A stretch of DNA of 49,359 bases from CAVXAE01 sp044225565 (GCA_044225565.1 JBGAIL010000008.1:1-49359); one strand, 5' to 3'; positions 1 through 8,360 are shown, numbered from the stretch's first letter. Notes: generated from the sequence alone by a model not told the origin. Made by a program: numbers and translations.

Positions 1-1
1 C

Positions 2-1126
2 CCAGCGGCCCAGGCGTTGCCCGCTCTCGCCGAGCTGCCGAGCAACGGCCTCGCGCGCACGCCGCCGATGATCTGGGGCGCGTGGTACACCTTCACCACC
101 ACCATCACCGATGAGCTCATCCGCGAGATGGCGCGGGCCATGGTGTCCACCGGCATGCGTGAGGCGGGCTACCGCATCCTCAACATGGAGGTGGGCTGGA
201 CCGGGCAGCGCGACCCCGATGGCCGCCTGCGCGCGAACGCGAAGTTCCCGGACATGAAGGCGCTCTCGGACTACCTGCACTCGCTCGGCCTCGAGATGGG
301 CATCTGCACGTCGCCAGGCCCTTACGATTGCATCGGCTATCCCGCCAGCTACGGCCACGAAGAGCAGGATGCGCGCATGTTCGCCGAATGGGGCGTGGAT
401 TTCATCAAGCACGATGCGTGCAGCGTGCGCGAGATCCACAGCGGCCCGGATGCCTCGCGCCGCGTGTATCAGAAGATGGGCAGCGCGCTGCAGGCCTGCG
501 GGCGGCCCATCATCTACAGCCTGTGCCAGTACGGCGAAAGCGACGTGTGGGAATGGGGTCCCAAGGTGGGCGGCAACATGTGGCGCACCACGGACGACAT
601 CGAGGACACGTGGGAATCCGTTTCGGGTGCGTTCGAGCAGGGTCGGCTCGCGCCGTTCGCCGGGCCCGGCCACTGGAACGACCCGGACTACCTCATGGTC
701 GGCCTCGGCGCGCTCACCACCGAGGAATATCGCACCCAGATGAGCCTGTGGTGCATGCTGGCCGCGCCTCTCATCGCGGCCCCGGATCTGCGCTCCATGA
801 GCTCCGAGACGCGCAGCATCCTCACCAACCGCGAGATCATCGCCATCGACCAGGACGTGCGCGGCACGCAAGGGCAGCGGGTGAGCCGGCGAGGCGAGGT
901 GGAAACCTGGGTGAAGCCGCTCGCGGACGGGCACGCCATCGCGCTCTTCAACAAGGGTGAGAAACCTGTCGACGCGCAGCTGGATACGGCCAGCATCGGG
1001 CTGGGGAAGGTGCGGGAAGCGCGGGACGTCTGGGCAGGCCGCGACCTTACGCTCGAAGACGGGCGCCATGCCGTGACGCTGCCGCGCCACGGTTCCGTCG
1101 TGCTGAGGGTTCCGCAAAGCGCCTGA
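2..1126 (+). CDS. GH27 glycosidase, 5' end outside window (alpha-galactosidase or beta-L-arabinopyranosidase)
   Basis: Glycoside hydrolase family 27 barrel enzyme that releases a terminal sugar from oligo- or polysaccharides. The frame is open to the window edge and begins with PAAQA-LPAL, which looks like the end of a signal peptide cleavage site, so the true start is upstream and the enzyme is probably exported. The TTG at 17 is not a convincing start. The nucleophile Asp lies in IKHDAC (codon 413-415) and the acid/base Asp in the WRTTDDI segment (codon 596-598). The barrel is followed by a beta-sandwich-like C-terminal region. The sugar-contact motif, normally N-I-D-D-G-W in alpha-galactosidases, reads NMEVGW here (182-199). 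An Asp-to-Glu change in this region is known from a GH27 beta-L-arabinopyranosidase. The adjoining mutarotase and sugar-acid genes fit supply of a monosaccharide to that pathway. Family certain, substrate inferred. Confidence 0.9.
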   Translation, partial: PAAQALPALAELPSNGLARTPPMIWGAWYTFTTTITDELIREMARAMVSTGMREAGYRILNMEVGWTGQRDPDGRLRANAKFPDMKALSDYLHSLGLEMGICTSPGPYDCIGYPASYGHEEQDARMFAEWGVDFIKHDACSVREIHSGPDASRRVYQKMGSALQACGRPIIYSLCQYGESDVWEWGPKVGGNMWRTTDDIEDTWESVSGAFEQGRLAPFAGPGHWNDPDYLMVGLGALTTEEYRTQMSLWCMLAAPLIAAPDLRSMSSETRSILTNREIIAIDQDVRGTQGQRVSRRGEVETWVKPLADGHAIALFNKGEKPVDAQLDTASIGLGKVREARDVWAGRDLTLEDGRHAVTLPRHGSVVLRVPQSA

Positions 1127-1142
1127 TGCCGGCGCGAGCGGG

Positions 1143-2057
1143 TCAGGTCCCGCTCATTGCGAGCGAGATGCTGCCTTCCGCGTGAGCGCCGGGATCGAGT
1201 ACCACCACGCCCAGATCCTGGTGCGCCATGCCGGAGAGATTGTTGAACGCGCAGCTGGCATTGGTTTGTGGCTCGAGGCAGAACACCGGCAAGGCCGGAT
1301 CCGCATAGAGCATCAGATGGCGGAAGACGGGATCCGCCGTCAGTTTCACGGCGATGCGGCGTGAAGGGAAGCACAGCTCGGCCACGCCACGCCAGCCGCC
1401 ATAGCAGTTGTTGCGCCACCTGGCAGGCAGCGCGCGAGCCGATGCGAAATCGAGCTCGGGCGGCAACGTGATGCGGTCCGTGGCGGAGCCGCCGGGCCCC
1501 TCCAGCCAGAAATGCGTGGCCTCGAAGCGCACCGTGGTATCCGGATCCCGCGCAAACCAGGGATGCTGACCGAAGCCGAAAGGCATCCGCATCGCCCCCA
1601 GGTTCGTCACCGAGGTGAGGATGTCCAGGCGATCGTTGCGCACCGTGAACGTCTGCGTTGCCCGGAATGAGTACGGCTCGGCGGCATTCCGGCGCTCCAG
1701 CTGCAGCACCGCACGGTTCGCGGAGCGCTCGTTTACGCTCCACGCCGAGGTCCAGCCGCTGCCGTGCTCGTTGTAGGGTTCCGGCGGCACGTTGGGCGCG
1801 AAGCGATGCACACGACCCTCGAACTCGAATTGATTGTGATCGATGCGGTTGGCGTAAGGCACCATCGGAAAGCACGCGACGCCCAGGATGTCGCGTGCGC
1901 GCTCCGCTTCCGCCGAGAGCGGCCTCAGCACGTCCCGTCCATGGTACCGGGCCGAGGCGATGCTGCCCCCGAGTGAAGGAACCAGCTCCACGGTCAGCGC
2001 ACCTTCGCGAATGGCAACGCGTCCGCTCGACGCTTGACTCGTCGCAGTCGCCATCAA
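1143..2057 (-). CDS. Aldose 1-epimerase (galactose mutarotase family)
   Basis: Interconverts alpha and beta anomers of a free aldose, cytoplasmic. The 304-residue protein has the family's two histidines, one in NEHGSGW (about residue 96) and one in GFGQHPWF (about 170), and the catalytic Glu in FCLEPQT near residue 259. It is the last gene of the leftward EamA-SDR-FAH-epimerase operon, and its start overlaps the stop of the FAH gene by 4 bp, which suggests translational coupling. Mutarotases commonly accompany pyranose 1-dehydrogenases, which use one anomer. Here that supports an oxidative pathway that begins with a free sugar released by the GH27 enzyme. The exact sugar cannot be read from the sequence. 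Confidence 0.92.
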   Translation of the reverse strand: MMATATSQASSGRVAIREGALTVELVPSLGGSIASARYHGRDVLRPLSAEAERARDILGVACFPMVPYANRIDHNQFEFEGRVHRFAPNVPPEPYNEHGSGWTSAWSVNERSANRAVLQLERRNAAEPYSFRATQTFTVRNDRLDILTSVTNLGAMRMPFGFGQHPWFARDPDTTVRFEATHFWLEGPGGSATDRITLPPELDFASARALPARWRNNCYGGWRGVAELCFPSRRIAVKLTADPVFRHLMLYADPALPVFCLEPQTNASCAFNNLSGMAHQDLGVVVLDPGAHAEGSISLAMSGT

Positions 2058-2896
2058 GGGGCGACGACCTTCTGCGTCTGCTCGCCGAGGCCCGCGATTC
2101 CGAGCCTCATCCGGTTGCCCGCGCGCAGGAATCTCGGTGGCTTCTGACCCATGCCGACACCGGGCGGCGTGCCGGTGGAGATGATGTCGCCCGGATGCAG
2201 GGTCATGAAGTGGCTGACATAGGACACCAGCCGGGGCACCGTGAAGATCATGGTGCGCGTGTTGCCGTTCTGGAAGCGCTCACCGTCCACTTCCAGGAAC
2301 ATGTCCAGCTTCTGCGGGTCCGCGACCTCGTCCGCCGTGACCAGCCACGGGCCGAGGGGCGCGAACGTGTCGCAGCATTTGCCCTTGTCCCAGGTGCCGT
2401 GCCGCTCGAGCTGGAATTCGCGTTCGGAGACGTCGTTCACCACGCAGTATCCCGCCACGTGCGCGAGAGCCTGCTCTTCGTCCACATACTTCGCGGGTGC
2501 ACCGATCACCACGCCCAGCTCCACTTCCCAGTCCGTCTTGGTGGAGCCTCTCGGAAGCTGCACGTCGTCGTTCGGCCCGACGATGGCGCTGGTGGCTTTC
2601 ATGAACAGCACCGGCTCCGCGGGCACCTGCGCGCCGGCCTCTGCCGCGTGATCGGCATAGTTGAGGCCGACGCAGACGATCTTGCCCACGCCGCCGACGC
2701 AGGGGCCGAGACGTACCGATTCCGGGACAGGGGGAAGCGTCTCCGCGCCTATCCCGCGGAGCCGGTGCAGGCTCTCGGGATGCAGCGTCGCACCGGCGAT
2801 GTCCGCAACGATGCTCGAGAGGTCGCACAGGCGGCCGGTGCGATCCAGCATGCCGGGGCGCTCCATTCCCCTGGCTCCCCAGCGGACGAGTTTCAT
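2054..2896 (-). CDS. Fumarylacetoacetate hydrolase-family protein (probable 2,4-diketo-3-deoxy sugar acid hydrolase)
   Basis: This 280-residue protein has the FAH fold: a short N-terminal domain (MKLVRWG start) and a C-terminal catalytic domain with VGLNYADH, the metal-binding DWEVELGVVIG segment, and the closing ISTGTPPGVGMG motif. In sugar-acid clusters, members of this size hydrolyse 2,4-diketo-3-deoxy acids (fuconate, rhamnonate, pentonate) to pyruvate plus a small hydroxy acid such as lactate or glycolate. The neighbouring SDR would make that diketo substrate. The start at 2896 was chosen because family members begin at MKL and a GGAGA lies upstream; the open frame extends further without similarity. 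Fumarylacetoacetase proper is longer, and no homogentisate genes are adjacent (the maiA-like gene is 30 kb away). Family sure, substrate inferred from context. Confidence 0.9.
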   Translation of the reverse strand: MKLVRWGARGMERPGMLDRTGRLCDLSSIVADIAGATLHPESLHRLRGIGAETLPPVPESVRLGPCVGGVGKIVCVGLNYADHAAEAGAQVPAEPVLFMKATSAIVGPNDDVQLPRGSTKTDWEVELGVVIGAPAKYVDEEQALAHVAGYCVVNDVSEREFQLERHGTWDKGKCCDTFAPLGPWLVTADEVADPQKLDMFLEVDGERFQNGNTRTMIFTVPRLVSYVSHFMTLHPGDIISTGTPPGVGMGQKPPRFLRAGNRMRLGIAGLGEQTQKVVAP

Positions 2897-2921
2897 GGGC
2901 TTCGATTCTCCGAGGTCGAGG

Positions 2922-3689
2922 TCAGGGAAGGGCGCCGGGAAGGCCGACGCTGAACCCACCGTCCACCACCAGCTGGGTGCCGGTGACGAACGAAGCCTGC
3001 GAGCCGGCGAGAAAGCGCACGGCGCGTGCGATCTCCTGCGGCTCGGCGATGCGGTTCAGCGCGTGCAGGCCGCCCGCGGCTTGCCGTGCGGCCTGCGGAT
3101 CCGGCTGCGCCGCGAAATACCCGGCTGCGAGACCGGCATCCACGTAGCCGGGGCACACACAGTTCACGCGAATGCCTTCCCGTCCGTGATCGATGGCCAT
3201 CGCCCTGGTGAGGCCGATGATGGCCGCCTTCGTGGCGGAGTACACGGCGCAGCCAGGCTCTGCGAAGAATCCGTTCACCGAGGACAGGTTCACGATGCTG
3301 CCGCGGGTGGCGCGCAGCTGCGGCAGGAAGAGCTTGGAACACAGGAACACACCGCCGAAGTTCACGTCGACGACGCGCCTCCAGTCCTCGTAAGAAGTGT
3401 GCTCGACGCTTGCATTCACCTGGATGGCAGCGTTGTTCACGAGCGTGGTTGCGGGACCCAGCGTCGTCTGGACGTGCTTCGCCAGTTGCTCGACGGAAGC
3501 GGGATTCGAGACATCCGTGACATGGACTTCCGCAGTGCCGCCTTGCGCCGAGATCAGTTCATGAGTGGCACAGGCAGCGGCGGCATCGATGTCCACCACG
3601 GCCACCACCGCACCCCCGGAAGCGAACTCCAGCGCAATGGCGCGCCCGATGCCCGACCCGGCGCCCGTGACGACCACGACCTCCTTCAC
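2922..3689 (-). CDS. SDR-family NAD(P)-dependent oxidoreductase
   Basis: Classical short-chain dehydrogenase of 255 residues. It has the cofactor motif TGAGSGIG at the N terminus, NNAA, the catalytic Ser in NLSSVNG, the YSATK Tyr/Lys pair and a C-terminal VDGGFSVG. It starts at GTG 3689, overlapping the EamA stop by 4 bp (GTGA), and sits 25 bp before the FAH hydrolase gene. That placement supports a role as the 2-keto-3-deoxy sugar-acid 4-dehydrogenase feeding the hydrolase; an aldose 1-dehydrogenase role is the main alternative. The open frame continues upstream for more than 600 codons without family similarity, so that extension is a GC-driven artefact. Confidence 0.9.
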   Translation of the reverse strand: MKEVVVVTGAGSGIGRAIALEFASGGAVVAVVDIDAAAACATHELISAQGGTAEVHVTDVSNPASVEQLAKHVQTTLGPATTLVNNAAIQVNASVEHTSYEDWRRVVDVNFGGVFLCSKLFLPQLRATRGSIVNLSSVNGFFAEPGCAVYSATKAAIIGLTRAMAIDHGREGIRVNCVCPGYVDAGLAAGYFAAQPDPQAARQAAGGLHALNRIAEPQEIARAVRFLAGSQASFVTGTQLVVDGGFSVGLPGALP

Positions 3690-4642
3690 GTGGGCACAGC
3701 CAGCTCGCCCGCGCGGGACTTGCGCTCGCCGAGCGTGGCGAGCACCGTGGCGGAGAGCACCAGCGCCCCGCCAACGATGACGGGCCCTTGCAGCCGCTCG
3801 CCGAGCAATGCCGCGGCGATGAGCAGGCCGAAGAAGGGGATGAGGTAGTTGCCGAGCGAGGCCTGGTTGGCATCGAGCCGCTTCAGCACCGCGAGGAAGG
3901 CCACCATGGAGATACAGTACTGGAAGAAAGCCAGCACGCCGATGCCGGCGAGCGTAGTGGCCGTGAGATGAGGCAACCGGGTGAACGTGGCGGGCTCGAG
4001 CGCCCACGCGATGGGCGCCAGGCAGGCGAGCACGGCGAAATAGCTGTACAGCAGCACTTCCAGCGGAGAGTAGCTCGCCAGCAGGCGTTTCGAATAGACG
4101 TTGTAGAAGGCGCTGCCGCAGATGCTGAGCACGACCAGTCCGCTGCCCAGCGCCGCCTGGTTGCCGGCCAGCGAGACCGCGCTCCAGTCGATGCCGGAGC
4201 ACAACAGCGCACCGACGATGGCGAGCCCGAAGCTGACCCAGCGGACCGGCGTCATGTGCTCTCCGAGGAGCACGCGCGCCATGACGGCGGTGATCACCGG
4301 CAGCATCAGCATGAGCAGCGCAGCGTTGGAAGCGGACGCGTAGCGCATGCCCCAGGTGATGAAGAGTTGCGCGAACACCTGCCCGAGCACGCCCAGCAAC
4401 ACGAATTGACCCACTACGCTCAGCGCGCTGGCTCCGGCGCCTGGGCGCGGTCCGGGCGCGCGTTGCTTCCGCTCCCGCAGCACGAAAGGCACGAGCAGGG
4501 CAGTGGCCAGCGCCATCGGCAGGAGCGTCGCGGCGATGGGCCCGAGCTGGCGCTGCACGAGCTTCACCATGACGAACTGGCTCGCCCACACGAGGTTGCA
4601 GAACACCAGCAGGGACCAGTCGAGCAGGCGGCCCCGGCTCAT
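3686..4642 (-). CDS. EamA/DMT-family transporter
   Basis: Integral inner-membrane protein of about 318 residues with roughly ten hydrophobic helices arranged as two EamA repeats, typical of the drug/metabolite transporter superfamily. Such proteins move small metabolites, and the substrate cannot be predicted. It is the first gene of the leftward operon with the SDR, FAH hydrolase and epimerase, so import of the sugar or sugar acid, or export of an intermediate, is plausible. The start at 4642 (MSRGRLLDW) places the first helix near the N terminus; ATG 4657 is an alternative. A probable LacI-family operator lies about 67 bp upstream. Confidence 0.88.
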   Translation of the reverse strand: MSRGRLLDWSLLVFCNLVWASQFVMVKLVQRQLGPIAATLLPMALATALLVPFVLRERKQRAPGPRPGAGASALSVVGQFVLLGVLGQVFAQLFITWGMRYASASNAALLMLMLPVITAVMARVLLGEHMTPVRWVSFGLAIVGALLCSGIDWSAVSLAGNQAALGSGLVVLSICGSAFYNVYSKRLLASYSPLEVLLYSYFAVLACLAPIAWALEPATFTRLPHLTATTLAGIGVLAFFQYCISMVAFLAVLKRLDANQASLGNYLIPFFGLLIAAALLGERLQGPVIVGGALVLSATVLATLGERKSRAGELAVPT

Positions 4643-4708
4643 GGGCGCACCCGGCATCGCCCGGTGCGGCACGCGTATTGACAGGTAAAAACCGGCTCCA
4701 TATGCTGA

Positions 4709-4722
4709 GTATAACGATAAAC
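4709..4722. promoter_or_regulatory. Probable LacI-family operator, site 1
   Basis: The 14-mer GTATAACGATAAAC is a near-palindrome with a central CG, the layout typical of LacI-family operators. It lies between the divergent EamA operon and the dehydratase gene and could control both. A nearly identical site with the same flanking CCT occurs at 8303-8316. The AT-rich stretch around 4700-4722 stands out from the surrounding high-GC DNA and probably also holds promoter elements. Confidence 0.6.
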
Positions 4723-4775
4723 CTACGCCGCGCGCGCCCCGGATCGCCCGGCCGGACCACCGCACAGGTCAGCAC

Positions 4776-6494
4776 GTGACGCACAGACCGCTCCGCTCGG
4801 CAGCCTGGTTCGCCGGCGATTCCAAGGCCAGCTTCGTGCACGCCACCTGGATGCTGGGCCAGGGCATCTCGCCCGAGGAGCTGCGCGGCCGGCCGGTGGT
4901 CGGCATCTGCAACACATGGTCCGAGCTTACGCCGTGCAATTCCCTGCTGCGCGACCTCGCGGAGCACGTCAAGCAGGGCGTGCGCGAAGCGGGTGGATTG
5001 CCGCTCGAGTTTCCCGTGATGTCGCTCGGTGAATCGAGCATGCGTCCCACCGCCATGCTCTGCCGCAACCTGGCGAGCATGGACGTCGAGGAGACCGTGC
5101 GCGCCAACCCCATCGACGGGCTCGTGCTGCTCGCGGGATGCGACAAGACGACCCCTGCGCTGCTCATGGGCGCTGCGAGCTGCGATCTGCCGGCGCTCGT
5201 GGTGTCGGCGGGCCCCATGCTCGGGGGCCGCCATCGCGGTCGTCGGGTGGGCTCGGGCACGGACATGTACCGCATCAGCGAAGAGGTGCGCGCCGGCACC
5301 GTCGCTCGCGAGGAGCTCGACACTTTCGCGCAGGAGACGAACCGCACTCCCGGCACCTGCAACTCGATGGGAACCGCCTCCACCATGGCTTGCCTGGCGG
5401 AAGCGATGGGGCTCGCGCTTCCGGGCAATGGAACCATCCCGGCGATCGATGCGCGTCGTCGCGTGCTGGCGCGGCGCTCGGGCGCACGCGCCGTGGAGAT
5501 GATCAAGGAAGGGCGGCTCATCTCGCAGGTCGCCGTGCCGGCAGCGTTCGAGAATGCAGCCCGCGTGCTCGCCGCGCTCGGCGGCTCCACCAACGCCGTC
5601 ATCCATCTCATCGCGCTTGCGGGTCGACTGGAGGTTCCGTTCCGGCTGGACGACATCGACCGGCTCGGCCGTGGCGTGCCCACTCTCGTCGACGTGATGC
5701 CGGCGGGCGCCGGCCTGATGGACGACTTCTTCGCGGCCGGCGGATTGCAGGTCGTGCTGCGCAGGCTCGCTGAAGCCCGGCTGCTGCGGGAAGAGGCGCC
5801 CATGCTCACCGGCGAGCGCATTGGAGATGTCTGTCGCAAGGCGGAATGTCTAGATGAGCGCATCATCCGGCGCTTAGACGATCCCGTGTGCGCCGACGGC
5901 GGCATCGCGGTGCTGCGCGGGAATCTCGCCCCGGACGGCGCCGTCCTGAAAGTCTCCGCGGCCTCGCCCAATCTGCTGAAGCATCGCGGTCCGGCCGTCG
6001 TGTTCGAGGACTACCCGGACTACGAGCGGCGCGTGTCGCATCCGGATTTCGACGTGCCGGACGATGCCGTGCTCGTCCTGCGCCATTGCGGGCCGCGCGG
6101 CTATCCGGGCATGCCGGAGCTGGCGAATCTCGGGCTGCCGCAGAAGGTATTGCGCCGGGGCATCCGCGATCTCGTGAGAGTCTCCGACGCGAGGATGAGC
6201 GGCACCGCCTACGGCACGGTGGTGCTGCACGTTGCGCCGGAAGCCGCAGCCGGCGGGCCGCTCGCACTGGTGCAGGAAGGCGATCCCATCGTGCTGGACG
6301 TGGCCGCCCGCCGCATCACCCTGGATGTCGACGCTGCCGTTCTCGCTGCGCGGCGCCCGCCGGTACGACCGCAAGGCGAGGCGCACGGCTACGAGCGGCT
6401 CTTCCGCGATCACGTGCTGCAGGCCGATGCCGGCTGCGATTTCGATTTCCTCACCGGGCGGCGCGCTGCAGGCGTCCCACCGCCCTCCCTATAG
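4776..6494 (+). CDS. IlvD/Edd-family dehydratase (probable sugar-acid dehydratase)
   Basis: Iron-sulfur dehydratase of 572 residues in the IlvD/Edd superfamily, the size and style of pentonate/hexonate dehydratases such as L-arabinonate or D-xylonate dehydratase. It would convert an aldonate to its 2-keto-3-deoxy acid. Cluster and metal-site cysteines lie in GICNTWSELTPCN, AGCDKTTPA and PGTCNSMGTAST, and the C-terminal part has VSDARMSGTAYGT. It starts at GTG 4776 with an AGG-type ribosome site. The following DHDPS-like gene begins 49 bp after its stop. IlvD (branched-chain synthesis) is unlikely given the sugar-acid neighbours and the divergent EamA-SDR-FAH operon. Confidence 0.92.
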   Translation: MTHRPLRSAAWFAGDSKASFVHATWMLGQGISPEELRGRPVVGICNTWSELTPCNSLLRDLAEHVKQGVREAGGLPLEFPVMSLGESSMRPTAMLCRNLASMDVEETVRANPIDGLVLLAGCDKTTPALLMGAASCDLPALVVSAGPMLGGRHRGRRVGSGTDMYRISEEVRAGTVAREELDTFAQETNRTPGTCNSMGTASTMACLAEAMGLALPGNGTIPAIDARRRVLARRSGARAVEMIKEGRLISQVAVPAAFENAARVLAALGGSTNAVIHLIALAGRLEVPFRLDDIDRLGRGVPTLVDVMPAGAGLMDDFFAAGGLQVVLRRLAEARLLREEAPMLTGERIGDVCRKAECLDERIIRRLDDPVCADGGIAVLRGNLAPDGAVLKVSAASPNLLKHRGPAVVFEDYPDYERRVSHPDFDVPDDAVLVLRHCGPRGYPGMPELANLGLPQKVLRRGIRDLVRVSDARMSGTAYGTVVLHVAPEAAAGGPLALVQEGDPIVLDVAARRITLDVDAAVLAARRPPVRPQGEAHGYERLFRDHVLQADAGCDFDFLTGRRAAGVPPPSL

Positions 6495-6543
6495 AGCCTG
6501 CCGCACGTTCCTGCGTGCCCGTCAATCCAATGGAATCTCCAAG

Positions 6544-7479
6544 ATGCCCCATGCTGTAGCTGCCGCGCGCGACGTTCCGTTCTCGGGCGTGTATCCCATG
6601 CTGTTCGCGTTCTTCGACGAGACCGGCGCGCTGGACGAGAAGGCATTGCGCAACCAGGTGAGCGCCGTGCTGGCAGCGGGAGCGCACGGCATCGCCGCGC
6701 TGGGCCTCGCCTCCGAGGCCAACAAGATGAGCACCGCCGAGCGGCTGCGCTTCATGGAGTGTGTGCAGGAAGCGAACGGCAGCAAGGCTCCGCTCAGCAT
6801 CACCGTGTCCGAGACCAGCACGAGAGGGCAGATCCAGTTCGCACGCCAGGCAATGGCGCTCGGGGCTGCGTGGCTCGTGCTGCAGCCCCCTCCGGTAAAA
6901 GGCATGACGGAAGCCTCGCTGGCCGCGTTCTTCAGCGAAGTGGCGGATGCGGTGGATGCCCCGGTCGGCCTGCAGCTCGCGCCCGACTTCCTGAGCGGCA
7001 CGTTGTCGGCGGCGACATTGTCCAAGCTCGCGGCGCGCAGCCCCAACATCTCCATCCTCAAAGTGGAGATGCCGGCGCCCGAGGTCGCACGCCTGATCCA
7101 GGACACCGGCGGCCGATTCGCCGTGTTCAACGGGCGTGCCGGCCTCGACATGCCGGACAGCGTGGCTGCGGGATGTGCGGGCTTCGTGCCCGGAGCGGAG
7201 TGTACGGACAGGCTGGTTCGCATCTATGAAGCGCTGCGCAGCGATGAGCCCGGCCGGACCCTGCAGGCCGAGCGCGATTACAAAGAGCTCGCGCCGCTGC
7301 TCGGCTTCCTCATGCTCGGAATCGACAACTTCCTCACCTACGGCAAGACGCTGATGGTGCGGAGGCTGGGGCTACCGCCAGTATCGAGCGTCGTGCGCTC
7401 GCCGACGGCGGGAGCCAGCGAGTTCGCGCTCGGCGTGCTGGGGCGATGGTCGCGAGAGTTGGGGCCGCTCGGCCGCTGA
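6544..7479 (+). CDS. DHDPS/NanA-family protein, sugar-acid type (probable 2-keto-3-deoxy acid dehydratase or aldolase)
   Basis: Class I aldolase-fold protein of 311 residues. The Schiff-base Lys is in ISILKVEMPAP. The usual GTTGE loop is replaced by LGLASEANKMS, and the usual Tyr of the YN-x-P motif is absent (LQLAPDF instead). This pattern matches 2-keto-3-deoxy-L-arabinonate dehydratase-like members rather than true dihydrodipicolinate synthase. It would act on the product of the upstream dehydratase, giving an alpha-ketoglutarate semialdehyde-type product or cleaving it. It follows the dehydratase on the same strand and converges on the next SDR with 1 bp between stop codons. The exact reaction is inferred. 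Confidence 0.88.
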   Translation: MPHAVAAARDVPFSGVYPMLFAFFDETGALDEKALRNQVSAVLAAGAHGIAALGLASEANKMSTAERLRFMECVQEANGSKAPLSITVSETSTRGQIQFARQAMALGAAWLVLQPPPVKGMTEASLAAFFSEVADAVDAPVGLQLAPDFLSGTLSAATLSKLAARSPNISILKVEMPAPEVARLIQDTGGRFAVFNGRAGLDMPDSVAAGCAGFVPGAECTDRLVRIYEALRSDEPGRTLQAERDYKELAPLLGFLMLGIDNFLTYGKTLMVRRLGLPPVSSVVRSPTAGASEFALGVLGRWSRELGPLGR

Positions 7480-7480
7480 C

Positions 7481-8272
7481 TCAATACGTGGCGCGCCCGC
7501 CGCTCAGGTCGAACGTGAATCCCGTGCAGAAGCTGCACGCGGGAGAGACGATCCAGGCGACCATCGATGCGGCTTCCTCGAGCGTGCCGCAGCGCTGCAT
7601 CGGGATGCGCTGCGTCATGTACTCCACCGTTGCCTGAGGCAGCGCATCGACCAGCGGCGTGCGTATGACTGCCGGCGCGAGCGCGTTCACCGTGACGCCG
7701 GTGGTGGCGCAGTCCTTGGCCATGCTCTTCACGAGCCCGATCAGCGCGGCTTTGGATGCAGAGTACGCCGCCATGCCCGGATTACCTTCCTTGCCCGCGA
7801 TGGAAGCGACATGCAGAACGCGCCCATAGCCTCGCTCGATCATTCCCGGCAGCACGGCCTGCGAGAGCGTGAGCGCGCCGCGCAGGTTCAGCGTCACGAT
7901 GCGGTCGAACTCTCCGATATCGACTTCGGCGGCGGGGACATTGGTTCGGCCAGTGATGCCCACGCAATTGATCAGCGCATCCAGTTTGGCCGATGCGGCA
8001 GGAAGTCCTGCCAGCGTGGCTCGAGTAGCGCCATCGTCCAGCAGGTCGACGCGCAGCGCAGCGATGCCGGGGCAGTTTTCCTCGAGCGCGCGAAGGCCCT
8101 TCGCATCGGCATCCAATGCGAGCACCGTGCATCGCATCGTATGCAGTCTCTGTGCGACCGCCAGACCGATTCCGCTCGCGGCGCCAGCCACGGCGACGCG
8201 ATATGCACCGCGCTCCGCGAAGTGCGCGCCGTAGCCGCCGAGATCCCTGGCGCGTTCCGCCGGTGACTGCAT
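7481..8272 (-). CDS. SDR-family oxidoreductase, probable sugar or sugar-acid dehydrogenase
   Basis: Short-chain dehydrogenase of 263 residues, about 20 residues longer at the N terminus than the other SDR. It has AGAASGIG, NCVGITG, the catalytic Ser in HVASIAGKEG, YSASK, and the C-terminal FDLSGGRATY ending that I associate with SDRs in sugar-acid clusters. It is a single leftward gene whose start is 31 bp from operator site 2 (8303-8316), so it is likely controlled with the rest of the island by the LacI protein encoded just upstream. It may be the aldose 1-dehydrogenase that starts the pathway or the 2-keto-3-deoxy acid 4-dehydrogenase; the two SDRs could fill these two steps. Confidence 0.9.
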   Translation of the reverse strand: MQSPAERARDLGGYGAHFAERGAYRVAVAGAASGIGLAVAQRLHTMRCTVLALDADAKGLRALEENCPGIAALRVDLLDDGATRATLAGLPAASAKLDALINCVGITGRTNVPAAEVDIGEFDRIVTLNLRGALTLSQAVLPGMIERGYGRVLHVASIAGKEGNPGMAAYSASKAALIGLVKSMAKDCATTGVTVNALAPAVIRTPLVDALPQATVEYMTQRIPMQRCGTLEEAASMVAWIVSPACSFCTGFTFDLSGGRATY

Positions 8273-8302
8273 GCGCCATCCCCTGAGGTGAGCCGGCGAT
8301 CA

Positions 8303-8316
8303 GTGTATCGATAAAC
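8303..8316. promoter_or_regulatory. Probable LacI-family operator, site 2
   Basis: GTGTATCGATAAAC is a 14-bp near-palindrome centred on CG with an 8-bp perfect core TATCGATA. It matches site 1 (4709-4722) at 12 of 14 positions and shares the following CCT. It is placed 31 bp before the SDR start and just after the LacI gene. Confidence 0.62.
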
Positions 8317-8360
8317 CTGCGAGGTTGCGAATGGCCGGCGGAGCGGCATCCGGCCGCGGC

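Noticed and set aside
3690..5606. Long open frame extending upstream of the SDR gene on the minus strand
   Set aside because: It is antisense to the dehydratase and lies over EamA in another frame, with Arg/Ala/His-rich composition and no domain similarity; only the part from GTG 3689 matches an SDR.
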